DNA of 64,000 nucleotides from Rhizobium sp. RCAM05350 (GTDB lineage Bacteria; Pseudomonadota; Alphaproteobacteria; Rhizobiales; Rhizobiaceae): the NCBI GenBank assembly GCA_024426085.1, contig CP087974.1, positions 2,766,001-2,830,000 of the forward strand, read 5' to 3'. A program made the translations under genes and the position numbers. The notes below the pieces were generated by a model. That model saw only the letters and a program-made list of their open reading frames with translations. It made no database searches and had not been told where the DNA came from. Each line of letters opens with the position of its first letter. The first letter of the stretch is position 1. This document shows, piece after piece, positions 11,716 through 21,851 of this stretch.

Positions 11716-12539
11716 TTAACGCAGCCGGGGCCGGAGGGCAACGATCGCAGCGGCGGTTTCCTCGATCGAACGGCGCGTCACATCTATCATCGGCCAGTTG
11801 TTGCGCGCAAATCGATCGCGCATATTTCAGTTCCTCTGCGATCGATGCACGGTCGACGTATTCCTCGGCGTGATAACTGTGCGACGCCGTCCCCAGAACA
11901 CGATTCTGGCGGACCTGTGAAATCCTGTCTGCCGTGGCGATCAGGCCAACCACCAGTGGCTTGGTCGCTTCCATCAACCGGTCCGGCAGGGAAACGCCCT
12001 GGTACGATCGGAATATTGGCAGTCTTGATGCCGCGATTAGCAAGATAGATGCTGGTCGGGGTTTTCGATGTCCGGCTGATACCAATCAGCACGACATCCG
12101 CATCGTTGAAATCCGCCGGCAATTGCCCGTCGTCGTGATCCATCGTGAAATTCAGCGCATCGATGCGGGCGAAATAATCGGCATCCATCACATGCTGCGC
12201 ACCCGATCGCCGGCGCGATGTGGCGCCGAGATAGGACTGGAAGAGATCGATGATCGGCTCCAGCACCGAAACGCAAGGCAGCCCCATCTCCTTGCAGGTC
12301 ACATTGATGATATCGGCGAGTTCGCGATCGACGATTGTATAGAGCACGATCCCCGGGGCGCCATCGACCGCTTCCATCACCTGCATCAGCTGCTTTCGAT
12401 TGCGGATCAGCGGATAGACATGTTCGAGCGCATGCGCCGACTGGAATTGCGACGCGGCCGCCCTGCCCGCAGCGATCAGCGTTTCGCCGGTCGAATCGGA
12501 GATCAGATGCAGGTGGAAATAGTTTTTCTGGTTCTCCAC
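11716..12539 (-). CDS. Pyruvate,phosphate dikinase regulatory protein (DUF299), frameshifted
   Basis: Bifunctional ADP-dependent kinase / Pi-dependent phosphorylase that inactivates and reactivates pyruvate phosphate dikinase. Repaired length about 274. N terminus [16 protein letters not shown] is diagnostic; P-loop-like segment [18 protein letters not shown] at about residue 150. Slips near 12003 (after IPIVP, one extra A) and near 11814 (after SICAR) split it; the repaired end [19 protein letters not shown] runs to TAA at 11716. GTG start at 12539. Its position flanking oriC opposite hemE is the classical alphaproteobacterial arrangement. Confidence 0.9.
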
Positions 12540-12701
12540 GCTATTCTCCGAGGGCTGTTGATAAACCGGGACAGCGACAGCTAAGGACCGGCGGGGTTCG
12601 AAGGCAAGGGGAAAACCTGCGAGTTATTCACAATCTGGATTCCGGGGAGTGGGATTCCAGACGCATGTGGAGAAGACTCATTAAACGTTGAAGCCTCGAC
12701 G

Positions 12702-12710
12702 TTATCCACA
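12702..12710 (+). promoter_or_regulatory. Consensus DnaA box
   Basis: TTATCCACA, the only perfect match to the DnaA consensus in the origin gap, near its middle. Confidence 0.85.
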
Positions 12711-12887
12711 AGCCGTCCACATGCCTCTCCCAACTCAGACCATGATCGAAGCTCATGACTCTTCACCATTTTTCCAGATTGTCCCCGCTCCTATCTGTCG
12801 CATGGCAAAATCACCCAAGAGATTCTATTGAACGGGCCAGCATGTGGAAAAGAGTCGGATGGCCTTTAATCCTTGATAGTCACAGAC

Positions 12888-12927
12888 TCTAAGAAATAGA
12901 ATCCTTAGATATAGATATCTTTTATAG
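12888..12927. other. AT-rich probable DNA unwinding element
   Basis: About 31 of 40 bases are A or T, including ATATAGATATC, against a GC-rich background. It lies between the right-hand DnaA-like box and hemE, the usual side for the unwinding element. It may also hold the hemE promoter. Confidence 0.6.
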
Positions 12928-12943
12928 TGGGAGAACGTGTCCG

Positions 12944-13977
12944 GTGACTGCGCAAAGCCGTAAGGTGCTACAGGTGTTGAAGGGTGAAACTCTCTCACCT
13001 CCCCCAATCTGGCTGATGCGGCAAGCAGGTCGATATCTTCCCCGAATACAGGCAGACCGCGCCAACGCGGGCAGCTTTCTCGATCTCTGTTATTCGCCTG
13101 ACATGGCCGTGGAAGTGACCCTGCAGCCAATCCGGCGCTACGCCTTTGATGCAGCGATCCTGTTCTCCGATATCCTGGTCATTCCCGATGCCCTGAAGCG
13201 CAATGTTCGCTTTGAAGAAGGACATGGACCACGGATGGATCCGATCGATGTGTCGGAAATCACCAAGCTCGACGTTGGCCCCGTATCCGCCCATTTACAG
13301 CCGGTTATGGAAACGGTTCGCCGTTTGCGCCGGGAGCTGCCGGATGAAACGACGCTGCTGGGTTTCTGCGGAGCACCCTGGACGGTCGCCACCTACATGA
13401 TTGCTGGGCACGGAACGCCTGACCAAGCCCCGGCACGGCTTTTTGCCTACCAGTACCCCGAAGCTTTCGATCGGCTGCTGGCGGTGCTTGCTGAGGTCTC
13501 TGCGGACTATCTGGTCGAGCAGATTGATGCCGGCGCCGACGCGGTGCAGATCTTCGATTCCTGGGCCGGCGTTTTGGGCGAAGAGGAATTCCGCCGCTAT
13601 GCCGTCCGGCCGGTGCGCCGGATGATCGACAGCGTCCGTGCGCGCCGGCCGGACGCAAAATCATTGCCTTTGCCAAGGGGGCCGGAATTCTCCTGAAGGA
13701 TTACCGCCAGGCGACCGGTGCCGACGCGATAGGTCTCGACTGGTCGGTGCCTTTGTCATTTGCCGCGGAGTTGCAGAAGGACGGTCCGGTCCAGGGCAAT
13801 CTCGATCCGATGCGTGTGGTGGCGGGCGGACAATCGCTGAATGACGGGATCGACGCTATCCTGCAAAAGCTTGGAAATGGCCCGCTGATCTTCAATCTAG
13901 GGCATGGCATTACGCCGCAGGCCAATCCCGACCACGTGACCCAGCTGGTCGCCCGTGTTCTGGGAACCAACCGATGA
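12944..13977 (+). CDS. hemE: Uroporphyrinogen decarboxylase, frameshifted
   Basis: Decarboxylates uroporphyrinogen III to coproporphyrinogen III in haem synthesis. About 344 residues. Signature [15 protein letters not shown] (residues 20-34), then [13 protein letters not shown] and the C-terminal NLGHGITP. One A is missing near 13661 ([11 protein letters not shown]). A pair of opposite slips near 13040 and 13058 keeps the frame but scrambles six residues: the text gives RIQAD where the family has EYRQT. GTG start at 12944. It is the first rightward gene from oriC; its stop overlaps the hemJ ATG (ATGA). Confidence 0.95.
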
Positions 13978-14509
13978 GCGAGCGCCAGACAGATATCCGT
14001 CCGGGGAAAAAAGCGCGCACGTGCCTTTATCGCGATCGGCCTGTTCGTCGCTTCTTGCCGGGCTGTTTGTCTGGCAGCCGGACAATCTCTATCTCTGGAT
14101 CAAGGCGCTGCACATCATTGCCGTGATGTCCTGGATGGCCGCCTTGCTCTACATGCCGCGACTGTTCATCTACCACACTGACGCTGCACCCGGCTCCGAA
14201 CAGTCGGAAACCTTCAAGATGATGGAACAGCGGCTTTTGAAGGTGATCATGAACCCGGCGATGATGATCACCTGGGTGCTCGGCCTTTATCTCGCCTGGA
14301 GCGTTTACGGCTTCCAGGGCGGCTGGCTGCACGCGAAGCTTCTGCTTGTCGTTCTCCTGACCGGCGTCCACGTAATGTTCAGCCGCGCGGTCAGAGCTTT
14401 TTCGCGGGATGAAAACACCCGTAGCGCTCGTTATTGGCGTCTGATGAACGAAGCGCCGACGTTGCTGATGATCCTCATTGTCATCATGGCTGTGGTGAAA
14501 CCTTTTTGA
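13974..14509 (+). CDS. hemJ: Protoporphyrinogen IX oxidase HemJ, frameshifted at N terminus
   Basis: Membrane haem-b protein that oxidises protoporphyrinogen IX. About 178 residues with four membrane segments; the conserved helix [27 protein letters not shown] carries the HemJ histidine, and the later [12 protein letters not shown] the conserved lysine. ATG at 13974 overlaps the hemE stop by four bases, which argues for this start; from there the frame must be repaired twice, near 14022 and near 14052, to join the intact part. Haem synthesis genes hemE and hemJ are co-transcribed here. Confidence 0.88.
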
Positions 14510-14703
14510 GCCGGGAGCGTTGAAGAAGGAAACTTTCGGTAATTTCTGTTGCCCCCTTGCGGTGCAACGAGTGAGTCGCTATTTTCCCGCCATCTCCTCT
14601 TTCGTGGCATGTGTAAACGTTACGAGCCTGCCCCTTCCGCTGCAGCTCCCCTTACATCAAGCACGCCGACTTTCCTTTCCGAATTCCAAGTGTGGTCCCC
14701 TTC

Positions 14704-15970
14704 ATGGCTGAAATGAAGCTACAAGAACTGAAAAACAAATCCACGACCGATCTGCTGGCTTTTGCCTGAATCGGTTGAGGTCGAAAACGCCAGTGTCATG
14801 CGCAAGCAGGAACTGATGTTTGCGATCCTCAAAATGCTGGCTAGCCAGGACGTCGAGATCATCGGCGAAGGCGTCGTCGAAGTGCTCCAGGATGGCTTCG
14901 GCTTCCTGCGTTCGGCCAACGCCAATTACCTGCCAGGCCCGGATGATATTTATATCTCCCCCTCGCATCCGCCGTTTCTCGCTGAAAACCGGCGATACGG
15001 TCGAAGGCCCGATCCGTGGTCCGAAGGAAGGCGAACGTTATTTCGCACTTCTCAAGGTCAACACGATCAATTTCGAGGATCCCGAAAAGATCCGTCATAA
15101 GGTCCATTTCGACAATCTGACGCCGCTCTATCCGAACGAGCGTTTCAAGATGGAACTCGAAGTTCCGACCTCGAAGGATCTGTCCGCTCGCGTTATCGAC
15201 CTGATTGCGCCGCTCGGCAAAGGCCAGCGCGGCCTGATCGTCGCACCACCGCGCACCGGTAAAACCGTGCTGCTGCAGAACATCGCCCATTCGATCACCG
15301 CCAATCATCCGGAGTGCTATCTGATCGTTCTTTTGATCGACGAGCGGCCGGAAGAGGTGACGGACATGCAGCGCTCGGTAAAGGGTGAAGTCGTTTCCTC
15401 GACCTTCGACGAGCCGGCGACGCGCCACGTCCAGGTTGCCGAAATGGTCATCGAGAAGGCCAAGCGTCTTGTCGAGCACGGCCGCGATGTCGTTATCCTG
15501 CTCGATCCGATCACCCGCCTTGGCCGCGCTTACAACACCGTTGTTCCATCATCGGGTAAGGTCTTGACCGGCGGTGTCGACGCCAACGCCCTGCAGCGCC
15601 CGAAGCGCTTCTTCGGTGCCGCGCGTAACATCGAGGAAGGCGGCTCGCTGACGATTATTGCGACGGCCTTGATCGATACCGGTAGCCGCATGGATGAAGT
15701 CATCTTCGAAGAATTCAAGGGCACTGGCAACTCGGAAATTGTTCTCGACCGCAAGGTCGCCTGACAAGCGCATCTTCCCGTCGATGGACATCCTCAAGTC
15801 CGGCACGCGTAAGGAAGATCTTTTGGTGCCGCGCCAGGATCTGCAGAAGATCTTCGTTCTGCGCCGCATCCTTGCCCCGATGGGAACGACCGATGCGATC
15901 GAGTTCCTGATCGACAAGCTGAAGCAGACCAAGACCAACGGCGATTTCTTCGATTCTGATGAACACCTGA
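14704..15970 (+). CDS. rho: Transcription termination factor Rho, four frameshifts
   Basis: Hexameric RNA-dependent helicase that ends transcription. About 422 residues. N-terminal Rho domain ([13 protein letters not shown]), cold-shock RNA-binding fold ([22 protein letters not shown]), P-loop [12 protein letters not shown], Walker [15 protein letters not shown]-loop region [10 protein letters not shown]. Slips near 14768, 14965, 15763 and 15957 break the text; each repair restores an invariant segment (LLAFAESVEVE, SPSQIRRFSL, RKVADKRIFP, FFDSMNT). The 194-base leader before it has a GTTGC/GCAAC hairpin; rho is commonly autoregulated in its leader, but nothing specific is proved here. Confidence 0.95.
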
Positions 15971-15991
15971 TCGGCGGCCATATTTTGCACG

Positions 15992-16018
15992 AAGCCCAGG
16001 TTTATCCTGGGCTTTTGT
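15992..16018 (+). terminator. Rho-independent terminator after rho
   Basis: AAGCCCAGG and CCTGGGCTT form a perfect 9-base stem with loop TTTAT, followed by TTTTG. It sits 22 bases after the repaired rho stop. Confidence 0.88.
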
Positions 16019-16141
16019 GTTTCTGCCGGAAACCGCATAGCCGGATTCCTTTGCCGGAGTCGAAACCTTCGGAAACAGAATTCCGCGATTGCGGCGGATA
16101 CGGTCAAACAAGGACCTCTCACGTTGAACCAGCAGCAGGCT

Positions 16142-17461
16142 ATGGCTGATACAATCTACGCCCTATCATCGGGCGCGTTGCCGGCAGGGGTTGCCGTCAT
16201 TCGCATCAGTGGCCCTCGCACGGCGGAGGTTCTTGCTGAATTGTGCGGTATCCTGCCGGCACCCCGGCAGGCCGTTTTGCGATCGATTCTGCAATCGAAA
16301 CGGTGATGTGCTCGACCAGGGCCTGGTTCTGTACTTCCCAGGTCCGGCGTCCTTTACCGGCGAAGATTGCGCGGAATTGCAGGTCCACGGCGGCCGCGCC
16401 GTTGTAAATGCCATCCTTACAGAGCTGGCGGCATTGCCAGGCCTCAGACATGCAGAAGCCGGCGAATTCTCGCGTCGCGCATTTCACAATGACAAGTTCG
16501 ATCTTGTCGAGATCGAAGGCCTGGCTGACCTTATTGTCGCAGAAACCGAAATGCAGCGACGGCTGGCGCAGGAACATTCCAGCGGCAATCTGTCGGCGAT
16601 CTATGAGGGCTGGGCGCGCAGGCTGACGCATGCAAGAGCGATGATCGAGGCAGAACTGGATTTTGCCGATGAGGACGACGTTCCTGGGTCGGTCGCAGAG
16701 ACGATCTGGCTCGATATGCAAACACTCAAGGCGGAGATCAGCGCTCATCTGGAGGGCGCCGGCATTGCCGAGATCATCCGGGATGGCTTGAAAATTGTCA
16801 TTGCCGGCGAACCGAATGCCGGGAAGTCCAGTCTGCTCAATCATCTGGCGCGCCGCGACGTCGCTATCGTTACCGACATTGCCGGGACGACGCGGGACGT
16901 TCTGTCGGTTGAATTATCCTTAGCCGGATTCATCGTTCAGCTTTTGACACGGCCGGGTTACGGGACACCGATGACAGGGTCGAGCAGGAAGGGATCTCGC
17001 CGCGCTTACCGCACGATCGATCAGGCGGATGTGATCCTGTTGCTGGCGGATACACCCCATGGTTTCGCTCAGTTGGAGGAATTTGACCGGGCGAGACCCA
17101 TCGTTCGTATTGGTACGAAGATTGATCGGGCACCTTTTTGTGGGATAAGGCCAGCGCCGACGTGCTGATCTCGACAGTGACTGGTGAAGGCATTGACCGA
17201 CTTGTTGAGGTCGTCACGGGATTTCTGCCCGATCTGTCTGGTCAGAATGCCCTGTCTTTACCGACCCGGAAAAGGCACGTGAGTTGCTTGCAACAGGCCT
17301 GTTCAGCGATCGGTATGAGCTTGACGCAATCTAATCGTGGACTTGACATTCAAGCCGAATATTTGCGGCAGGCTGGAGATGCACTCGGACGGATCACCGG
17401 GCGAGTTGATGTAGAAGATCTGCTCGATGTGATCTTTTCAGAGTTTTGCATCGGCAAATGA
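16142..17461 (+). CDS. mnmE: tRNA modification GTPase MnmE (TrmE), four frameshifts
   Basis: With MnmG, installs the carboxymethylaminomethyl group on U34 of tRNAs. About 440 residues. N-terminal domain [21 protein letters not shown]; GTPase domain with G1 [13 protein letters not shown]2 around [11 protein letters not shown]3 DTAG (hidden by a slip), and the C-terminal catalytic motif FCIGK. Slips near 16285, 16948, 16997 and 17140; the middle two compensate each other and garble the G3 region. ATG at 16142 preferred over the TTG at 16124. Followed closely by a tiny ORF, then mnmG. Confidence 0.93.
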
Positions 17462-17462
17462 G

Positions 17463-17552
17463 ATGCAATCGCTTATGCAACGCCTGCGAGTCCTGGTGGA
17501 TGTTTCACGTGAAACGATTCGCTTCCGTAATGCCGTGATGGAGACGGTCTGA
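17463..17552 (+). CDS. Possible 29-residue ORF carrying a parS site
   Basis: An ATG two bases after the mnmE stop opens a 29-codon frame (starting [11 protein letters not shown], ending AVMETV) whose TGA overlaps the mnmG ATG (TGATG). It fills the whole mnmE-mnmG gap and contains the parS-like site read as DVSRET. No homologue is known to me. It could be a translation-coupling leader for mnmG, a short peptide, or chance. Confidence 0.3.
   Translation: MQSLMQRLRVLVDVSRETIRFRNAVMETV
17501..17516. promoter_or_regulatory. parS-like ParB site (mnmE-mnmG gap)
   Basis: TGTTTCACGTGAAACG, one mismatch (last base) from consensus parS. It lies 4.6 kb right of oriC and 3.4 kb before parB. Confidence 0.85.
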
Positions 17553-19433
17553 TGTTTGACTATGATGTCATTGTTATTGGCGGCGGCCACGATGGTTGCG
17601 AGGCGGCAAGTGCTGCAGCGCGAATGGGCGCAAAAACTGCCTTGGTGACGCATAAGCGCGATACTATCGGTATCATGTCCTGCAATCCCGCCATAGGTGG
17701 GTTGGGAAAAGGCCATCTCGTTCTTGAGATCGACGCGATGGATGGTTTAATGGGCCGCGTCGCTGATGCTGCCGGTATTCAATTTCGACTGCTGAATCGT
17801 CGGAAAGGCCCCGCGGTCCGTGGTCCACGCACTCAGGCAGATAGAAAACTGTATCGTCAGGCGATGCAAGCTGAAATTCAAGCGATCGAAAACCTCGATG
17901 TCATCGAAGGCGATGCTTTTGATCTGCAGCTGCAGGGTGGTCGAGTCAGCGGAATCACCCTCGCTGACGGGCGGACTATTTCCTGCGGTGCAACTGTCTT
18001 GACCACGGGAACCTTTCTGCGCGGCCTTATTCATATCGGCAATCGCAAAACCCCAGCTGGCCGCGTTGGGGAAGACCCATCACTTGGGCTGTCTGGAACG
18101 CTGGAACGTGGTGGGTTGCGTTTGGGCCGTCTGAAAACCGGTACACCCGCACGGCTGGACGGCAAGACCATTGATTGGCAATCCGTTGGACGGCAGGGCG
18201 CCGATGAAGATCCTGTACCATTCTCTTTTATGACGGAGAGCATCCGCAACAGGCAGATCGAATGCGGCGTGACGCGAACGACCGATGCGACGCACAAAAT
18301 CATCTCGGATAACTTGAGTAAATCTGCAATGTACTCGGGTCAGATCGAGGGAGTTGGCCCGCGGTATTGCCCATCGATTGAGGATAAGATTGTCAAATTC
18401 GGCGAGCGAGATGGCCACCAGATTTTTCTGGAGCCCGAAGGGCTCGATGACGATACGGTCTATCCCAACGGAATTTCGACATCATTGCCGGAGGATGTCC
18501 AGCAAGCTTTCATTCAAACAATTCCCGGGCTGGAAAAGGTCTCCATCCTGCAGCCGGGTTATGCCATCGAATATGACCACGTTGATCCGCGGGAGCTTTC
18601 CTTATCCTTGGAAGTCCGCAAGATCCCAGGTTTGTTTCTTGCTGGGCAGATCAATGGGACGACAGGCTATGAGGAGGCTGGTGCTCAAGGTCTGGTCGCA
18701 GGTTTGAATGCCGCCCTGCTCTGCGCCGGCAACGCGCCGCATCTCTTCAGCCGCACCAACTCATATATTGGCGTCATGATCGACGACCTGACAACGCGGC
18801 GTTGCCGAGCCTTATCGAATGTTCACATCCCGTGCCGAATATCGCTTGTCCCTGCGGGCTGACAATGCAGATGTCCGCCTGACGCCCGAGGCGATATCGC
18901 TTGGCTGCGTCTCTGCTGATCGTACGGCCAAGTTTAACAAATGGGTTGTGGATATTGATAGCAACAGGCAGTTGTTGAGATCGTTGATCGTGACCCCAAC
19001 CGAAGGACGGAATCATGGATTGAAGTTGAATCTGGATGGTCAGCGCCGATCTGCATTCGAACTTCTGTCCTATGCCGAGCACTCCATTCAGTCGCTCAGC
19101 TCTGTCTGGCCGGAACTGACCGCTATCGGCAGCAAGCTCGCTGAGGCGCTTGAAATTGATGCCACTTATGCAGTCTACATGGATCGACAGGCGTCAGACA
19201 TCGCCAACGTCCGTAACGAAGAAAGCCGTGTCATTCCGGATGACTTTGATTTCCAATCACTGTCAGGCCTCTCAAACGAGCTGAAGCAGAAATTGAGAGC
19301 GGCGAAACCACGTAATTTGGCGCAAGCCATGAAGGTAGATGGGATCACACCGTCCGCCATATCCCTGATCCTGGCGCACATGCGTAAGGGACACTACACC
19401 TCAGCGGCGTATTCAAAACAGGCGATTCAATGA
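17552..19433 (+). CDS. mnmG: tRNA uridine modification enzyme MnmG (GidA), frameshifted
   Basis: FAD-dependent partner of MnmE in U34 modification. About 627 residues. FAD-binding N terminus [17 protein letters not shown] (most family members have GGGHAGCEAA), [40 protein letters not shown], and the C-terminal helical domain ending in a TPSAISLIL stretch. Two bases are missing near 18800 inside [24 protein letters not shown] at 17552. Its stop overlaps rsmG (ATGA). Confidence 0.95.
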
Positions 19434-20068
19434 TTGCGAGTCCTTCCCGTGAGCTAAACGGATTGCGTGTTTCACGTGAAACGTCCGAGAGGCTCGAGCA
19501 TTTCTCCAGCCTGTTTCAGAAATGGGCGAAGTCCATCAACCTGGTTGCGCCCTCGACGCTGTCCGATTTGTGGCAACGCCATATCGCCGACAGCGCGCAG
19601 ATATTCCAGCTATTTCCGGGACCGAAACAATGGGTGGATCTCGGCAGCGGCGGTGGCTTTCCTGGCATCATTACTGCCATCTTCTTGGCTGAGTTGGGAG
19701 ATGGCTGGGTCCACCTTGTCGAAAGCAACAACAAGAAGGCAGCGTTCCTTCGTGTGGCCCTGAATGAAACCGGTGCCCGTGGCTCTGTGCATCCGATTCG
19801 CATCGAGGATGCGGTTGGAGTTATTCCGCAATGCGATGCAATTTCAGCTCGGGCGCTGGCCGAACTCAGTCAGCTTCTCGATTATTGCAGTCCGTGGATG
19901 ACTGTGGACAACAAACCGCGCGCATTCTTCCATAAAGGCCGGGATTATCAGCTGGAAGTCGACAAAGCCGTTAGCCGCTTTCAGTTTGATCTGGTAAAAC
20001 ATCAAAGCGTCGTCGAGCCGGACTCCATGGTTCTCGAAATCGCAAATCTTTCGCGCAAAACTCAATAA
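19430..20068 (+). CDS. rsmG: 16S rRNA m7G527 methyltransferase RsmG (GidB)
   Basis: SAM-dependent methyltransferase that makes m7G527 in 16S rRNA; loss gives low-level streptomycin resistance. 212 residues. SAM site [12 protein letters not shown] (residues about 69-80), N-terminal [12 protein letters not shown] and [10 protein letters not shown]. Frame is intact. ATG overlaps the mnmG stop. Its codons 13-18 hold a parS-like site, read as RVSRET. parA begins 14 bases after the stop. Confidence 0.95.
   Translation: MIASPSRELNGLRVSRETSERLEHFSSLFQKWAKSINLVAPSTLSDLWQRHIADSAQIFQLFPGPKQWVDLGSGGGFPGIITAIFLAELGDGWVHLVESNNKKAAFLRVALNETGARGSVHPIRIEDAVGVIPQCDAISARALAELSQLLDYCSPWMTVDNKPRAFFHKGRDYQLEVDKAVSRFQFDLVKHQSVVEPDSMVLEIANLSRKTQ
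19468..19483. promoter_or_regulatory. parS-like ParB site inside rsmG
   Basis: TGTTTCACGTGAAACG, one mismatch (last base) from consensus, within the 5' end of rsmG and 1.4 kb before parB. The same variant sequence occurs at 17501-17516. Confidence 0.85.
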
Positions 20069-20082
20069 CGGCGGAATGCGGC

Positions 20083-20876
20083 ATGATAGGCGAGAAGAAC
20101 CGGATCATCACGATTGCTAATCAGAAGGGCGGAGTGGGAAAAACCACGACAGCCATCAATCTTGCAACCGCTTTGGCCGCTATCGGCGAAAAAGTCCTGA
20201 TCGTTGATCTGGATCCGCAAGGTAATGCAAGCACCGGTCTCGGCATCCAGCGGCGCGATCGAAAGCTCTCCTCTTACGAATTGATGATCGGTTCTCATAA
20301 TATAGCTGATATCGCCCAGGATACGGTTGTTCCCAACCTCTCGATCGTGCCATCGACAATGGATTTGCTGGGCGTGGAGATGGAGATCTCAGGCGAGAGT
20401 GATCGGGTCTTCCGCCTTCGCAAGGCGCTTGCCTCTCCCGAAGCGCTTGCCTATTCTTATGTCCTGGTCGATTGCCCGCCGTCGTTTAACCTCCTGACGA
20501 TGAATGCTATGGCAGCGGCGCATTCGGTACTTGTTCCTTTGCAGTGCGAGTTTTTGCACTGGAAGGGCTCAGCCAATTGCTCGAAACTGTCGATCAGGTG
20601 CGCCGAACGGTCAATCCGATGCTGGATATCCAGGGGATTGTCCTGACCATGTTTGATTCCTGCAACAATCTGGCGCAACAGGTCGTCAATGATGTTCGGA
20701 CCCATCTTGGCGAAAAGGTCTACCATACATTGATTCCGCGCAATGTTCGCGTTTCCGAGGCGCCATCCTACGGCAAGCCGGCGATCCTGTATGATCTCAA
20801 ATGCGCTGGTAGCCAGGCCTACCTCCAGCTGGCATCCGAAGTGATCCAGCGCGAACGGCTGCGGAAGGCGGCCTGA
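20083..20876 (+). CDS. parA: Chromosome partitioning ATPase ParA, frameshifted
   Basis: Walker-type ATPase that, with ParB-parS, moves the new origin to the opposite pole. About 265 residues. Deviant Walker [15 protein letters not shown] (residues 15-28), Walker A' [13 protein letters not shown], Walker [10 protein letters not shown]. One T is missing from a T-run near 20553 ([16 protein letters not shown]). ATG at 20083, 14 bases after rsmG; parB follows 45 bases later. Essential in relatives, so the break is a sequence error. Confidence 0.95.
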
Positions 20877-20921
20877 GCAACAATCGATTCGACATCGTAA
20901 CGATAAGTGTGAGTGCAGACG

Positions 20922-21809
20922 ATGAATGACGACAATTCGAGAAGAAGACTTGGGCGTGGCCTCGCGGCACTGATCGGCGAGATGGACCAGCCCTTGCAGG
21001 CGAGCAGCCCTGTTGCCCCCGTCAATGCTGATCGGCGCATTCCGATCGAGTTTGTCGCCCGTAATCCGCGTAATCCGCGGCGGACCTTTGACGAAGCCGA
21101 GTTGCAGGACCTGGCAAGCTCCATTCGTCAGCATGGCATCGTGCAGCCGGTCGTCGTTCGCACAATCGCTGACGAACGTTACGAGATTATTGCAGGTGAG
21201 CGCCGCTGGCGTGCGGCCCAGCTGGCGGGGTTTACGGATATCCCCGTTATCGTTCGGGACGTGGACGACCGCACGGCCCTGGAGATCGCCATCGTTGAAA
21301 ACGTGCAGCGATCCGATCTCAATCCGCTGGAAGAAGCGCTCGGTTATGATCAGCTGATTGCAGAACATGGTTATACCCAGAACGATCTCGGCGAGATCAT
21401 CGGCAAGAGCCGCAGCCACGTCGCCAATAGCCTGCGACTGCTGAAGTTGCCCGAGCCGGTCCGGGACATGTTGTCGTCAGGCACATTGTCTGCCGGCCAC
21501 GCCCGCGCGCTGATTCCGACCTCCGATCCGGTGACGCTGGCCCGTTCGATCATCGCCAAGGGCTTGTCGGTGCGCGATACCGAGCGGTTGGCGCAGAACG
21601 ACATCCGCGCCCAGAGCGATCCGAACTACGGTAAGCCCTCCCCGAAGGAGGAAAAGGATGCGGATACGCTGGCGCTTGAGCGCACGCTGTCCGATAGCCT
21701 GGGACTTGACGTCACCGTCAATCATAAGGCGTCCGGGGGACAGCTGCGAATTTCCTACAAGACGCTCGACCAGCTGGAAGAAATTTGCCGGTTGCTTGAA
21801 CGGCGCTGA
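20922..21809 (+). CDS. parB: Chromosome partitioning protein ParB
   Basis: CTPase-clamp DNA-binding protein that loads at parS and spreads. 295 residues. N-terminal RRLGRGLAALIG (the ParA-contacting region), CTP-binding motifs ERYEIIAGERRWRAAQ and NVQRSDLNPLEEA (residues about 85-140), helix-turn-helix around LGEIIGKSRSHVANSLRLL (about 160-180), C-terminal dimer domain SGGQLRISYKTLDQLEEI. ATG at 20922 is preferred to an in-frame GTG at 20913. Frame is intact. Six parS-like sites lie in the window. Confidence 0.96.
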   Translation: MNDDNSRRRLGRGLAALIGEMDQPLQASSPVAPVNADRRIPIEFVARNPRNPRRTFDEAELQDLASSIRQHGIVQPVVVRTIADERYEIIAGERRWRAAQLAGFTDIPVIVRDVDDRTALEIAIVENVQRSDLNPLEEALGYDQLIAEHGYTQNDLGEIIGKSRSHVANSLRLLKLPEPVRDMLSSGTLSAGHARALIPTSDPVTLARSIIAKGLSVRDTERLAQNDIRAQSDPNYGKPSPKEEKDADTLALERTLSDSLGLDVTVNHKASGGQLRISYKTLDQLEEICRLLERR

Positions 21810-21851
21810 CACCGATTCGGACACGAAACAAATCAAGAAAATTTAATGATA

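Larger units (their letters stand above)
12540..12943. other. oriC: Chromosomal replication origin (oriC / Cori type)
   Basis: 404 non-coding bases between the divergent PPDK regulator and hemE, the location of the origin in Caulobacter and Sinorhizobium. It contains a perfect DnaA box TTATCCACA (12702-12710), one-mismatch boxes TTATTCACA (12624-12632), TGTTGATAA (12556-12564), TGTGGAGAA (12666-12674) and TGTGGAAAA (12843-12851), and an AT-rich segment (12888-12927) next to hemE. Eight GANTC sites fall inside. parA/parB and parS sites follow within 10 kb. No CtrA TTAA-N7-TTAA site was found. Function is inferred from context and motifs. Confidence 0.88.

Noticed and set aside
12540-12943. CtrA-binding sites in the origin
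   Set aside because: No TTAA-N7-TTAA arrangement is present; single TTAA at 12681 and 12866 are not paired.
14704-15970. Programmed frameshifting in rho
   Set aside because: Four slips of different kinds and no shared slippery site; the same pattern occurs in about 30 unrelated genes, so sequence error is simpler.
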